A DNA stretch of 64,000 nt from Symsagittifera roscoffensis (taxonomy: Eukaryota > Xenacoelomorpha > Acoela > Convolutidae), in NCBI RefSeq assembly GCF_963678635.1, contig NC_087062.1, positions 20,139,789-20,203,788 of the forward strand. The letters run 5' to 3'. This document shows positions 33,101 to 46,500 of this stretch, piece by piece. The position numbers and the translations under genes are program-made. How positions within the stretch are numbered: position 1 is the first letter of the stretch; each line of letters starts with the position of its first letter. Under the pieces are notes generated by a model. That model made no database searches, was not told where the DNA came from, and saw only the letters and a list, made by a program, of their open reading frames with translations.

Positions 33101-36100
33101 TCGTACTTACGCATTGTAGATCAATTTCTATAGCTATAATCAAATACAAAAGATTGTGTTTGTATGTGTAGCAAAACGCCTCCTGTCGTTTCAATCGGCC
33201 AATCGTATAAATTGGCATGTAGACTCATATGGGTCTCCGGAATAACTAAAAATCGTACTTAAACATATACTTACAAGAAAGAGCTAAAATGAAAAAAAGC
33301 TATTAGTCTTATTATATTGAGAAATTGTGAAGCAGTCTCAGAATTGACAGTATGTAGCAGTAAAACAATCCAAAAAACAAATCCAAAAAACAAAAAAAAT
33401 ACTTGCAAAGACATGAGACAGATCTGAAAAATGTACCAATGTTGGTATTCATGAACAAAACTTCAATCAGGTAAAGATATCAGTTAAGTATTCCACGAAA
33501 TCAAGTTCAAATTCAACCTTCAAAAACCGGCAAGTAATAAAAATGACATAAAACTTCAACGTTCAGCGTCAAACTGATTACGGAACGTCAAATTTAAACG
33601 GACGCCATGCCATTTCTCAAACGATCCACAAATATAGAAATAAATATCAACAAATAAACAAAACACACCTGATAAATAAATAAGCAATAAAAAAATAAAT
33701 CAATACATAAATAAATAACTAAATAAATACATAAATAAATAAATAAATAAAAGCAAAAGTGAAATGTACAAATAATTAAATAGACATGAAAAAATATATA
33801 TGAACAAATAACCAAACAAACAGACCCATAATATAAATAAATGAAAATAAATAAATTAAATAAATACACACGCAGAAATAATAAAAGCAAAACTAAATGA
33901 AAGAAAGAATAATTAAATAAATAAACAAAACACGTGATAAAAATAAACAAAAATAAATATGTACATACATAAATTATAAATAAATATAAGCAAACTAAAC
34001 ATAATTAAATAAATAGAAGAACAGATAATTAAATAAATAGAAGAACAGATAATTAAATAAATAAAGATGAACAAATAAAGAAACAAACATACGCAATCAC
34101 GTGACATAGCGCGATATAGTCCAGCCCACATGATAATTGATAACTGTGGACGTTATTTGTCGACACTTGACAACAGACAACATTAAAAAAAAAACCCGTT
34201 ACACGATACCATAACACCTTGACTAAAGTCTTCGGTGTAAACAACACAGAAGCGAAGCGGAGCTTCCCAGCAATTGCAATACAACGAAACCATAACATTG
34301 CAAGCTATTTGATCGCAAACTCTTATAATTAATATTGAAATCAAAACATAGGCAACAGAAGATTCCAAGAATGAAACAGAACAAGAAAACCGAGAAACAC
34401 TGATTGAAAATTTTTCATGATTTGAAGGCACAACTCATCGGACTTTCTTACAAATGAACTTGAACTACATTCAGAAAACATTTATAGGTATATACATTCA
34501 TGACAGAGAGTCAAAGCTGCGCTTCGCAAACACAAGCGAGATAACGGCAAAAAGCAGCTCGAAAAAGTGAATTAGAAAAACTTTTGCTTTGTTGGGTTCA
34601 AACTTGCGACGAAAAGATTAGGAACCTCAGGTCTTTCCCTATCAGCCACAGACGCTTAGAAAATACCAAACATAGCCAACAGACAGTTGGACAAGAGTAA
34701 AGAAACGCAAGTAAACAAAAAACAAAATCAGACTCAAGTTTCGAAAAAAAGATGGCTTTATAGCTCTTTAAATTTCTGAAAAATAAAGATTGACAAAATT
34801 GTTTAAAAATAGCTCAAGTTGAGAAAACTGGATAAATTGCTAAAACCTTTATTTTGTTCGGAAAACTAATAAATAAATTTCATTTTCGAGATTTAAGTCG
34901 ATCACGTTTTGCGTGACTTTTAATTTTTCGCTGCAAGAAAGTGGAGTTTGCATTTTTAAACAAAAAGAGGTGAACTGAACTTAAACATAGCCAAATGACA
35001 ATTGAAAAAGAGTAATGAACGCAATTAAATAGAAAAAAATAAACACTTTGTTGAAAAAATCTCAACTTTCGAGTTTCAAAGAAAAAAAAATAGATGCTCT
35101 TTAAGCTCTTTGAAATTCTAGAACAATTAATGACCGGAGTTTTTTTGATAACATTAATCCAACATGAAAAAACTGGACCAATCGTAACTAGAAATTGTTC
35201 ACGTTTTTTTCGCGCAATTTCCACAATCGGATTTGGGGAAGGCTCTTAACGTAACTTTCAGCAGATTGATTTCAATTGAACTCAAAAAGTGTATATAGAC
35301 CTTAGTGCATTCATAAATGCACTAATATGTATAAATGCACAACTGTAGTTATTAGAGCATTTTAAGACATTTTCCTGACGAAAAAACTCAGAAAAATCCT
35401 CAAGACCTATAGAAGAGTCTTCACTACGTTCATTACTCCTAATAACAGAACGACTGTAAGTTATCATAAAACAGTTTAATTCAGAAGAAAACTCCATGCT
35501 TCAAAAATTAAGCCGAGAAACATGAGCAGACAAACGGAAGTCCGACAGACAATTCCCTGAAAAATATTCAATCTCATTAATACCTCTGCAACAAAAGGGA
35601 CGGATCCTGGAGGTTGTTTAGATTCAATAATAAAGCAAGTTCGATTTCTTGTAGACTTGTAAAAAAAAGTTGTTTACGCGAAAAAAGTCTTGTACCCGAT
35701 TACGAAACAATCCTTTTTCGAACTAGAAGTCGTTCCCTTTTTTTCGCTTTCGTAATAGGAAAGCGCAATTTGAATTCCTTTTAGGAAATGGATTTGAATT
35801 GAGCTTAAAGAGAAATCAAAGTACAAACGACAAAAGATCAAACAAAAAAGTTAACTCTGAGTTCAATTATACTTACAAAAGAGCTATTTTAAAGCAACCC
35901 AAAGAAACGCTCACAATCTGAATAAATTTTGAAATAAAACCTCCTCGGTCAATAGTATGCAAACATACTTGGTGGGCGGTGTATGCGTCAGTCTGTCGGC
36001 TGCTACTTTGGACATTGGTACTGGAGCTGGTGTGCTGCTACTCTGAGGATATACCATCTGATGTTGAGAAGGGTGCACTGCAAGTCCATCAGCAGCTGCC

Positions 36101-37504
36101 ACTAAGTGAAAAGGCACGGCCGAGAAGTCCAGAGTGAATGGCTGGGTGTAGTGCAGCACAGACTGCTCCGGAGTGACAGTAGAGTCCGTGCCGATTCTGT
36201 CCGAGTCCAGTCTCGCAGCCGAGTAGACTGTCATGGGAGCCCCACTCGCGGCCATAGAGGAGAAATATTTGTTGTTTGGCTGTTTAAGACAAAAAATCTC
36301 AAAAACCGTCGATAAAAATGATCGCACAAAAAGTTTTTGTTTACCCAAGAATTTAATTTTTACCCAAGAAGAATTATCAATTTCACTAATATGTAAATTG
36401 TTTCTACTTATCATTTTTGCATTTTTTACATCATTGTAACTTTTAAACTTACGTAATAGAGGTCACCATTTGTCATTGTCTCACATCTGCTGTTTTTCAC
36501 GGAGAACTCGTATTCATCTCGTTCTGCTTCCTAAACGATACAATATTAAGCCTTAATCAACACATCTTATTTTAATGTATCTAGTTTAGACAAAGACAAA
36601 AAGATAAATCATGGCCTTAATTGAATCTCATCGTCTATTCCAATAGAAATAGCGCCCAGTAATCATATGAGTGCAGGTTCAAATTCCTACAATTTGAAAG
36701 GTGAGCTCTTACAATTAAGTCATCGCCAAAGAGAAAGTGGAGTACCTTTTCAGTATTTGAAGACAGTTTGTTAGTGAAGAAAGATAGAATTGAGGAAGAA
36801 GGTTTTGGACTTGAAGCCGATTTAGGTTCTGATGATTTCGGTTCCAAATCAAATGGGTTTGTTCCTGAGTTTAGGAGCTCTATGTCAAATTTTGAAGGCT
36901 CACTCAACTCATCTGCAGGTTTATCATGAGTTGATTTCAGTTTAGATAAAGGCACGTAAAATGTGGATGACGCTTGGATAAGATGACGATCGGAAGACTT
37001 ATTAAGATTCTCTGACTCCTCATTAAAGAAAGAGACAACCTTAGAAGACAAATTGTTATTAAAATCACTATCTTGACATTTATTCGACATCTGCTCTTTT
37101 ACATCAGGAGCTTCGTTTTCTGGTGTCAATATGAGTTTATGGTTCAAATTATAATCATGAAGGTTTTTTGATGACGATAGAGGTTTTGATTGACAAGTAT
37201 TGGAATCAGTAGCCGCATTAAATGATTCTGCTAATTTCGTGTCGGCTAATTCCGATCTGTTAGTTGCTCCATGATGCTGCGCAAGAGATGTAGAAGCAGA
37301 ATTATCTACAAAGGTAGTAACTAATTGCGGGTTTGGTGACAATCTTGAAGAGCAGTAGCTGTTGGGACGACTCCTAGCAGGGGTGGTTGTGGCACTGAGA
37401 TTATTTAGAGCTGGTACAGAAAGTGAAATGTCGTCTGGGTTAGTGTTGGGGTTACTCTTATGCAGGTGAAGCATGTTCAGCCGCGCTTCCAGCAATTGGC
37501 TACT
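30156..37504 (-). CDS. CEP128: CEP128-like exons 19-22 (disordered tail)
   Basis: Exons 36713-37504 (alternative donor at 36746), 36453-36530, 35969-36279 and 30156-30435. They encode Ser-, Thr-, Asn- and Pro-rich sequence without recognisable domains. Junctions are in phase: exon 20 is open in only one of its three frames, and that frame is the one required. Exon 21 starts after a good TTTTTTGTCTTAAACAG acceptor. Exon 22 joins exon 21 in phase 2 across a 5.5-kb intron and ends TGA at 30156-30158. A separate downstream gene cannot be ruled out without RNA. Confidence 0.72.
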
Positions 37505-40500
37505 CTAAGAGGAGAAAAAGAAGACAATATTTTAACCATAAGAAACAAAACAGGGTCAACACAAATTGAGGACAAAATCAGCTCAATTAATTATAATCTT
37601 TTTGATTTATACAGACTGTCAAAACAGATTAAATTATTTTCCGAGGAAAAAGTAGGAAATATTTTCAGTAATGAGATGTATTTACATCAATTCGGTTATT
37701 TGAGGTACGGAGTCCGGTTAAGCAGCTTGAAAGAGAAAGAATCATGATTGGAAATGAATCAAACTAAGCCACTTCATTAGTCGAATAAGTCAAATATTTA
37801 AATACAAACCATCTGCAGCCTGTTGGAGAGATCCTCCACATTATGATGTAAAGTCATCAACCTGGATTCTTGGTCTATATTTCCAAGACGAACGTCTAAA
37901 ACCAAAACATTTTATTAGTACATTTACCGGCCAAATCATTTTTTTGATTGAAACAGTTTCAGTTACATACCGACAGCAGGAATAGTTTATAGGCCATGTT
38001 TTCTCTACTATCGAGAAAAGACTTCTCAAACCAAGAAAATTCAATTGGTTCTGAAAAGGCTTACAAAACTTTGAGGACGACAAACCTTCTTTCTCAGTGG
38101 AGATGTGTTTAATCTGTGATCCCTGCTTCTCCAGCTGTTCTATGAAGAAGGACTTGTCCTGGTTGGAATTATTCAGCAGAGTGAGGATATCCTGCTGTGT
38201 TCTCTTCAGTTGGTGCTGCACGTCCTTCTCTTTGGAATACCAAGAGGTCACTTCTGTCAGCAGCCACGACATCTTAGCCTACAGAAACAGCACGATTCTT
38301 TTAAACTGCAGCTTTATTTGTTTTTAAGAAGCAGCAAAAAACAGTTTGAGGTCCAAAGTAGTCATTGTACACAGAACACGAAAATATACAAAGCTTGAAA
38401 TATGACATGCTCCTTTAAAAGTACTTATTTAGAATTAGTAGAAGGTTTGAAGTAATCTACTTTCACAAAACCTACCATGTAAATTCAACCTCTTCTATAT
38501 TTATGAGATATGGTTCAAATTATCAGGCAACTCCACCGAGTTTGAGTTATTTCACAATTTGCAGTCGAAATTGAATGCTAAATGATACGAGTTGTTGATT
38601 GCAGCTGAAATTGAATGATAACTAATATTATTGGTTGCCTTGTGTGCTTTGCAAACCCCTGACCTTGATTTCAGCTAGCCATGCATTCGCATCTGCTCCA
38701 CTGGCCATGGGAGTGTTGGACTTGTGCCTGCCCAGGGATCCCTCACCTGCTGCTGCATCAACCAGTCCATTCACTCCCTTCGACACTGTACTCATCACAG
38801 TCAGTCTGTCGTGCTCTTCTTTCTTTAGTTTCTCCTTGGCCGCCTTCAACGTACGCTCCAGTTTCTTTATTCTAAAACATACCCAATAGCATTTTAAATC
38901 GTCATTAAGTTGAAAACTTAACTTGAAAAAGTCGAAAAACTACATTTAACATAGCCAACAGACAATCGGAAAGGAATCAATGAACGAAAGTTACAGTAAA
39001 TGCTGGCTTGTTTTTCGAAAAAAAAATCCATTTTCGAAGAAAAAAATGATCACCTTAAATCTGTAACAATTAACGATAAACATTTAAAAAAATAATAACC
39101 AATTTGAGAAAACTGCATCAATGGGAAAACTGATAATTATAATCCACTTTCGACATTAGAAGTCGATCACGTTTTTGGTTACTTTTAACTTTTTGCTGTT
39201 CGTTAGTGGAGGTTGGTTTCCTTTCAAAAAAGAATTGAATTGATCTTAAAAACAGATCAAAAGTCAAACCCCCAAAAAGTAAATTTGAGCCTAAACAAAT
39301 TTTAAGGCTTTACCTAACAAAAAAAGTCACCACGACCTATATATAAGAGTCTGAACAACGTTCATCGACTCTTAAGAATGTCATGTTTGCATGTTTGTCT
39401 CGGATCTACTTCATAAATAGCCTCAAAAAGCATTATAAATCATAGAACGAGACGACGAAAACCGTTAAGCCAAAGACAAAAAAATGCCAAGCTATTTACG
39501 ACCCATTCTTTCCGAAACACTCAAAAGCTTCGAAAACGCAATATATGTTGATATAACCGATAACATAGCCAATCGAAGATTGGAAAAGAGTAATGAACGC
39601 AAGTAAACATAAAAAACACTGAATTTCTTGAAAAATCTCAACTTTCGAATTTCAAAGAAATAGATGCTTTTAAGCTCTTTGAATTTCTAGAACAAATTAT
39701 GATTGGCGCTTTTTTGATAACAGGAACACAACTTGAGAAAACTGGATCAATAGGTAAAGTTTTTATTCCGCTGGGAAGTCTTAAAAATAAATTCCACTTT
39801 CGAAACTAGAAATGATTCACGTTCTTATTTGGAGAGTGCTATTAGCATCACTTTCAGCAGATGAATTTCAATTGAACTCAAAAAGTGCATTATAGCTAAG
39901 TGCACCTATATTTTAAGATTTTTTCCTAAAAAAAACAAAAAAAATCAGCAAGACCTATATAAGAGTCTCCACTACGATCATTACTCATAATAACAGAAAC
40001 GCAAAACCTTTGATTGAAAAAAAAAGAAAGTAATCGAAATAATTCAAATCAAATATTGTAAAATTACAAGTACAGAACAATTTTCAATTTTATTACAAAC
40101 TGTTCAAATAAAAAAACTAAATTTTGGAAAACACAGTCAAGCAGCATCGAAACACTCAAAAGCAACGGAAACACAATATATGTTGACAAAATCAATATAA
40201 CAAAAACCAAAACCGTTTGATCAAAGAAAAACTAAAAGTAAGGAAAAAACAAACTAATTGCAGTTATTCGAAATCAGAGTGTAAAAAATTACAAAGTACA
40301 GAACAACTTTCATTATAAATACGGGCTAAATTGCGCTTCGCATACACAAGCAAAAATATGACCAATAACGCTACTGGGAAAAAGTGAATGAGTAAAACTT
40401 TGAGTCTACAAATTTTCTTAAAAGACGCACCCCAATTATGACGCATTAGCAGTACCAGTCAATTTGAAAAAAAAAATTACCAACTATCGTGCCTCAATTT

Positions 40501-43500
40501 ATAGAGCAGTCTATGGAGCAGTAATAACATGAAAAATTTAAATGTAATAAGGATAAAATGAATTTTTTTTATTTGAGATTTTTTGTGCAAATCAGCCCAC
40601 ACGCTATATTATGTACAAAAGGGTAAATTTCGCTCCTAGTACATTCAATTATGGCAAATAAGCTTCTTTCAACCAATTCGGAACGATTTCTATGATGGAT
40701 TAAATCTCCTCTTACGCGGTAATAGCGCCAAATATGTCGCGCGTTAATTGTCCCAAATTGGCCAAAATGGCAATTTTTAAATTCCCATAACTTCACAAAA
40801 AAAGATCACAGGGGAAATATCTTTCCAAATTTAAGCTCAAGACAACAATACTTCCGATCAGAAATGGCTAGTTAAAAAGTTCATATTTGTCTGACGAAAA
40901 AAATCACCCGAGCACAAATAGTCCGTTAATTTCGTTACGAAAGTCGGAACAACAATAGTCTGGGTTAAAATCCTTAGCGTTAGCTTTACTTCATAGCTGG
41001 TTTTTGATCAAAATGAACACTTTCACAATGAACACATTTTATCGCAACAATATTTGCGTCGCAACAATATTTGCGACTTAGGTTGGAAAAAAGATAGTTC
41101 ATACTATAACACAAGCATTGCTTGTGTAATTACAAACTGCTCAAATAAAAAACAAATCAGATAAAAACAGAAGGTATTAAAAGTCTCAATGCATTTCGAA
41201 AACGCAATAAAGGTTGACAAACAGATATAACAGAAACGCAAACATTTGATTGAAAAAAACTAAAATAATCGAAATTATTTAAATCAGAGTTCGTATTTAT
41301 GCCGCAAAACCATCAGCAAAAATGTAAAATATCGAAAACGTACAGAAGCGAAGCCGACATCCAATAAGCTGAAACTCAGCCAAAATCTTTGATAAAAAAA
41401 CATCAGGCATTTTATCACTGAAAAATGGAATTTGAATATATTTAAGTCTATCGCAAACTAATAGCATCTGTTTTCTGCTTTTTTGGTAGCTTGTGCTTGC
41501 ATATTCTCTAGTGATCTTCGAAAAAAGGAAAGGAGAAAAGGATGTAAGAATCCTAATTTACAAGTCGACGGTACGATTATGGTACAATTTTTTTCAAGGC
41601 TTACTTTCGCGATGCGTAATCCTAGGCCCCACAAAAATCATCAGCAGAAAATAAGTATCAATAACCTATAATCATACATACAATAGTTCAGGTTCAAGAT
41701 ATAGCATGCAGTTAAAACTAGTACCCTAAAAAGCGGTAGTTAAATTTGCATTTTTATGAAACTTAACATGCCAGCATCATGAGTGATTCAATTGTTTTTG
41801 TTAAACTAGTTGTTAACCCGAAGGTCTTTATTCCGATTTGATAAAGCTTGCTGATCGCAACCGTAATAACCATACACGTAAAAATATCAATTTATTGGAT
41901 GTCGGCTTCGCTTCTATGTACCTTTTCCGATAATATTACTTTTTTTGCTGATGGTTTTGCGGCTTTGTTGTTGTCAATTAAGCTCTCGCTCCGGTTTTTG
42001 AATTGTGTAGACCACCTTCCATTAATTAGTTTTTGGCACTCGTGGATACTATATCGGCATTACATGTTTTTTTATCAATTTTATTTTGCCAATATATTTA
42101 GGTTGATTTTCAGCTTAATGGCTGCGGCTTTAATGCCGTCGGCTTTTTCATTAATTATGATGAAAAAGCCGACGGAATTAAAGCCGCAACCAATAAGCTG
42201 AAAATCAACCTAAATATTTTGGCAAAATAAAATTGATAAAAGAACATGAAATGCCCATATAGTATCCACGAGTGCCAAAAAATACTTAAAGGAAGGTGGT
42301 CTACACATTTCAAAAACTAGAGCGAGAGCTTAATTGAAAATAACAAAGCCGCAAAACCATCAGCAAAAAAGTAATATTATCGGAAAAGGTACATAGAAGC
42401 GAAGCCGACATCCAGTAAACTGAAACTCGAACAAAACCTTTCGTCACAGAACATCTGGAAAAAATTTCATGTAATGCCCATACAGTATCCACGAGTGTCA
42501 TATATGTACTAAAGGGAGGTGATCTACACATTTCAGAAACTAGAACGAGAGCTTAATCGACAACAACAAAGCCGCAAAACCATCAGCAAAAAAGTAATAA
42601 TATAGTACACAGAGGCGAAGCCGACATCCAATAAGCTGAAACTCAGCCAAAATCTTTCATCATAGAACATATGGTAAAAACTTCATGAACAGCAACATAG
42701 GATACACGATAGACATATCAGTAGCGTATGCAAAAAGACTACACAAATTGAAAACTAAACTGACAGAGCTTAAGTCGAGTTTAGATCCAAAATATAGCAT
42801 GCAGTGGTGACTAGTACCCTAAAAAGCGGTAGTTAAACTTGAATTTTCATGAAACTGAACATGTCAGCATCATGAGTGATTCAACTGATTTCGTTAAACT
42901 AGTTGTTAACCCGAAAAAGTCTATATTCCGATTTGATAAAGCTTGCTGATCGCAAGCGTCATAATCATACATGCACCTATATCTATAACTATACATGCAA
43001 ATGGAAAATGTAAGTTTTGAAAAAAAAATTAACTAGCATCGGAAGAAATTTCACCAAGCCGAAAAAAGGACAAAAACAAAAAATAAAATTTTTCCACAAA
43101 GGCGAAGCTGTGCTTCGGAAACGCTAGCGAGAACATGAAAAAAGGCAGCTCCATAAAGTGCAATAAGAGAAAGTAGAAATAAGCCTCGAAGTACCAAAAG
43201 TTTGGCTACGTCTCGGATTCGATCTGCGACCTAGAGATTATGAGTCTCACATACTAACAAGCAAAGCAGAAACATATGCTATAAAATGCCAATGCTATAG
43301 ATCGTGATTATAGCAAAAGTGGCACCAAATAAGTGAACACTTTTAATGAACACTTTTATTTGCGAGTTAGATTAGAAAAAAAGTAGGTTCGTACAAACAC
43401 ACTAACGCTGACTAGTGTAAACAAATCAAGTTCGAAAAATTACAACCATCATAAAAAGCCAACATCGAAAAGAACGGTTAGGTAAAATACTAACAAACGC

Positions 43501-46500
43501 AAAACATGCTTCATATTTGCAAACGATAGGATTAGGTTTTGCAACAAGTACAAATAGGTGAAGGAAAGATTCCTATGAACAAAGTTATTTACGGGAAAAA
43601 ATCTAGTATCAGATTGCAATACCCTTGCTTTTCGCAAGGGGTATTATATTTCCAACCTAGACTCGAGCTCCTGCGCGAGGTTGTCTTTGATGGTGATTTC
43701 GAACTGCAGGGCCTCCACTTTAGTGCTCAGGGCCAGTTCAGTCTCCGCCTGTTTCTTGCTGTTGTCACTTGCCTCAATCAACTCTCGTTCTAGTTTCTCC
43801 AGGTTCTCCCGCATGTCACGTGCACTCTCTTTTTCGTTGCTAACTTCCAGCTGAAACACAATCACAGCTGATCCTTACATTCACACTAAACTGAAGTCCT
43901 ATCTATTTGAAGGCTGAAAAATATTAACTGAGCACTCAAACCATTTACCGTCTAACTCAGCTATCATGATTATTAGAAACGACAACGCTGTTTACCAATT
44001 AATTACTTAAATCAACCTCCCTAGTACCTTTATTTCCAGTACAGGGACTCCCATGCTTAAACACGGATAAAATGGACGGCAGAAGGGTTTTTCATTTATC
44101 ATTTAACAAAATTAAATCGCACTTCTAAAATCTTTAGTTCCAGCACAGGGAAACGCATGCTTAAACCTCGAGACAATGGTATCGAAAACTCACATAACAA
44201 TATCCGTTCAAATGCTTTACTTTGTTTATCAGTATTGTTGGCCCGGGCTTTACCACTAACAATTAAGAGCGATTACGAACTGACCCTCAGATTGGCTATC
44301 TCCGTTTCCAGCTGGTTCCTCTCCGCCTTCATGCCCTGCACCATCTGCTGCACATTCTTCTGCTCCACATCCACCAACTCCTGGATGTCTCTCTTCAGTT
44401 CCCCCACCACCCTGTTGTGCATCTGCTCCTGCTCACTCAGTTTGATCAGCAGAGAGGATATCTCTTCTCTAGCTAGACGCTCTTTCTTCTCTGTCTGAAT
44501 CAAGGCCATTTTATTCTCCTCTTTCTCCTTCACTTCCTCGCTGATACGTCGTTGCAGCTAGTTAAAATAGATAATTATTAATTTCCTTTTTCTACCCTTA
44601 AACCGGTTTATATGTTCACAATTTTCAAAAATCAAAACTGTTGAAAACAATGATCTTTAACCTAACTCGAAAATATAACTTTTGATCTCGTTCAAGAAAT
44701 CCACGAAAACAAATAACTTCAATCAAGTCCACGATTAAATGATTAACATATTGAAAAATCAAACGACCGAAGGGCAGTTAGTGAGTAAATATCCCACATA
44801 TTCTATTTTGTGGGGAGCGGCGGTGAAGTGGTTACGTCTCCGCCTCTCAATTGAAAGGTAGGATGTTCAAGGGCCACCATGACCCGTGCTCGTTGCTTGA
44901 GGGTGAGGCAACATTACCCGGCCCAAAAACAATAACCAAAAAAATGCATGTAGTTCTTAAACAGGGCACAACCGCGGTTCGCCGTGATGAGCTGTACAGC
45001 TCGTACTTTGGTCCTTTCGCTCGAGGATAAATGGCCTTAAATTAACTTAAAGACATTATTGTTTTTAAATAGCTGCTCACTTGTTCTACTTGAATAGCCA
45101 ATTCTTCTGCTTTGGCACTGGCCCTGTTAAGTTCATCCCTTGTGACCTCTCCTTCTGTCCTTAGTTTTATCAGCTCGTCCTCCTGCTCATCTCTCGTGCT
45201 CTCAGCCTCCATCAGTCGCTTCCTGTTCAGAGTGATCTCCTCGTCCACCTGCAAAACAGACACAGTTCAAATTTAATTCTACGTCAACCATTGGCAATTA
45301 CTTTCATCAAACATTGTAAACTGAGAAAGCGACCGCGGTTTCGTATCAATAACGGTTTTTTACTGATCTTTAAAAACATGCTTTGGATGTCTTCAATTAT
45401 CCTAGTTGTAGAGTAAATAAGTCATCATTGCGACAAAAGCATATCAAGTTTGTTAAAGACAAATAGACAGATGAGACGCTTCAAAGGCATGCCAAATAAA
45501 ATGTGTTGCTGAGAAAACATAACTAGTTCAGAAAACCGCAATCGGCAATATACAAATCTCTGATTCGTTTCAGTCCCACAGCTGATGTCGAGCTACACCC
45601 ACCTTGTCCATGTCGTCCTTCAGGGATGTGTGTGCTCTTTGGAGGGACTCCAGTTCTCCTCTCAGATCGTGGATCTCTTCGTTCTTGCGCCTCATCAAAT
45701 CCTCCTGCTCCCCTCGCATCACCATTACGTCGTGTATCTCCTTGTGGATGGCCGCCAGTTGACCACTGTCTACAATATTAATGCTGGAGTAACAGTTATG
45801 CTTAGCATTGGCATAACAGATGTTCTACTCCATTTAAACGCTTACGCGCAGGGGCTGATTTAATACTAATGCTACCCCTCCCCTCCCCTCCCTCCTCAGG
45901 TATTCGACCTCCTGCCGACCCGAATCGTCCTCCCTTTGGTACTTAGTTGCAGAAAGTTAACTAGACCTAGAGACGTCTAATTGAATGATTTGGTTTAAAT
46001 AAAAAAACCTTACCTGCACCAGTGACGAGCCCACGGTCTTTTGATGCCGCAGCTAAAACATCACAGAGTCATTAATCACAAGAGCATAAATCCAAAAAAA
46101 AAATTTCACGGATTCCTTTAGCTGTAAAACTAAATTTAAGCACAGCTTAAAAAAAAACACGCACATACACAGCCCTACTAAAAAAATGTTTTAATTATCA
46201 ACTGGGCCACATTTCGAATCGGTTACACGCCAGAAGTACCGGATGATTTCTCTCTAAGGATCCACACCGAGACGAAGCAGAGCAACCACTTGCAATACAA
46301 CACAAACATAGTATGATAAAACTAGCAGACGAAAATTGCCGCTGAGACGGAAGACGCTACGTCGAAAACTAGCAGAGAAATTGCCGCTAAGACGGTAAAA
46401 GCTACGTCAAAAAAAAGTTTTGAATTAGTCGAGAACAACTAGATCTGCCAAAATTTCATACCTCTGTCTCGAATAAACTTCACTTTGTTTTTTTTACACC

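Noticed and set aside
32200-33110. CRISPR-like regular repeat array
   Set aside because: The 75-76-base unit is repeated whole with no unique spacers, and the context is an animal intron; it is a minisatellite.
33594-34298. Long hydrophobic frames on the - strand, like membrane proteins
   Set aside because: They arise from AAAT-type simple repeats, which read as Ile/Tyr/Leu/Phe without stops; they overlap each other and match nothing.
36106-36439. Frames on the + strand opposite CEP128-like exon 21
   Set aside because: They are antisense shadows; the - strand exon has proper splice sites and phase.
41848-42201. A 117-codon frame on the + strand
   Set aside because: It lies across the centre of the large palindrome, and the reverse arm gives a mirror frame.
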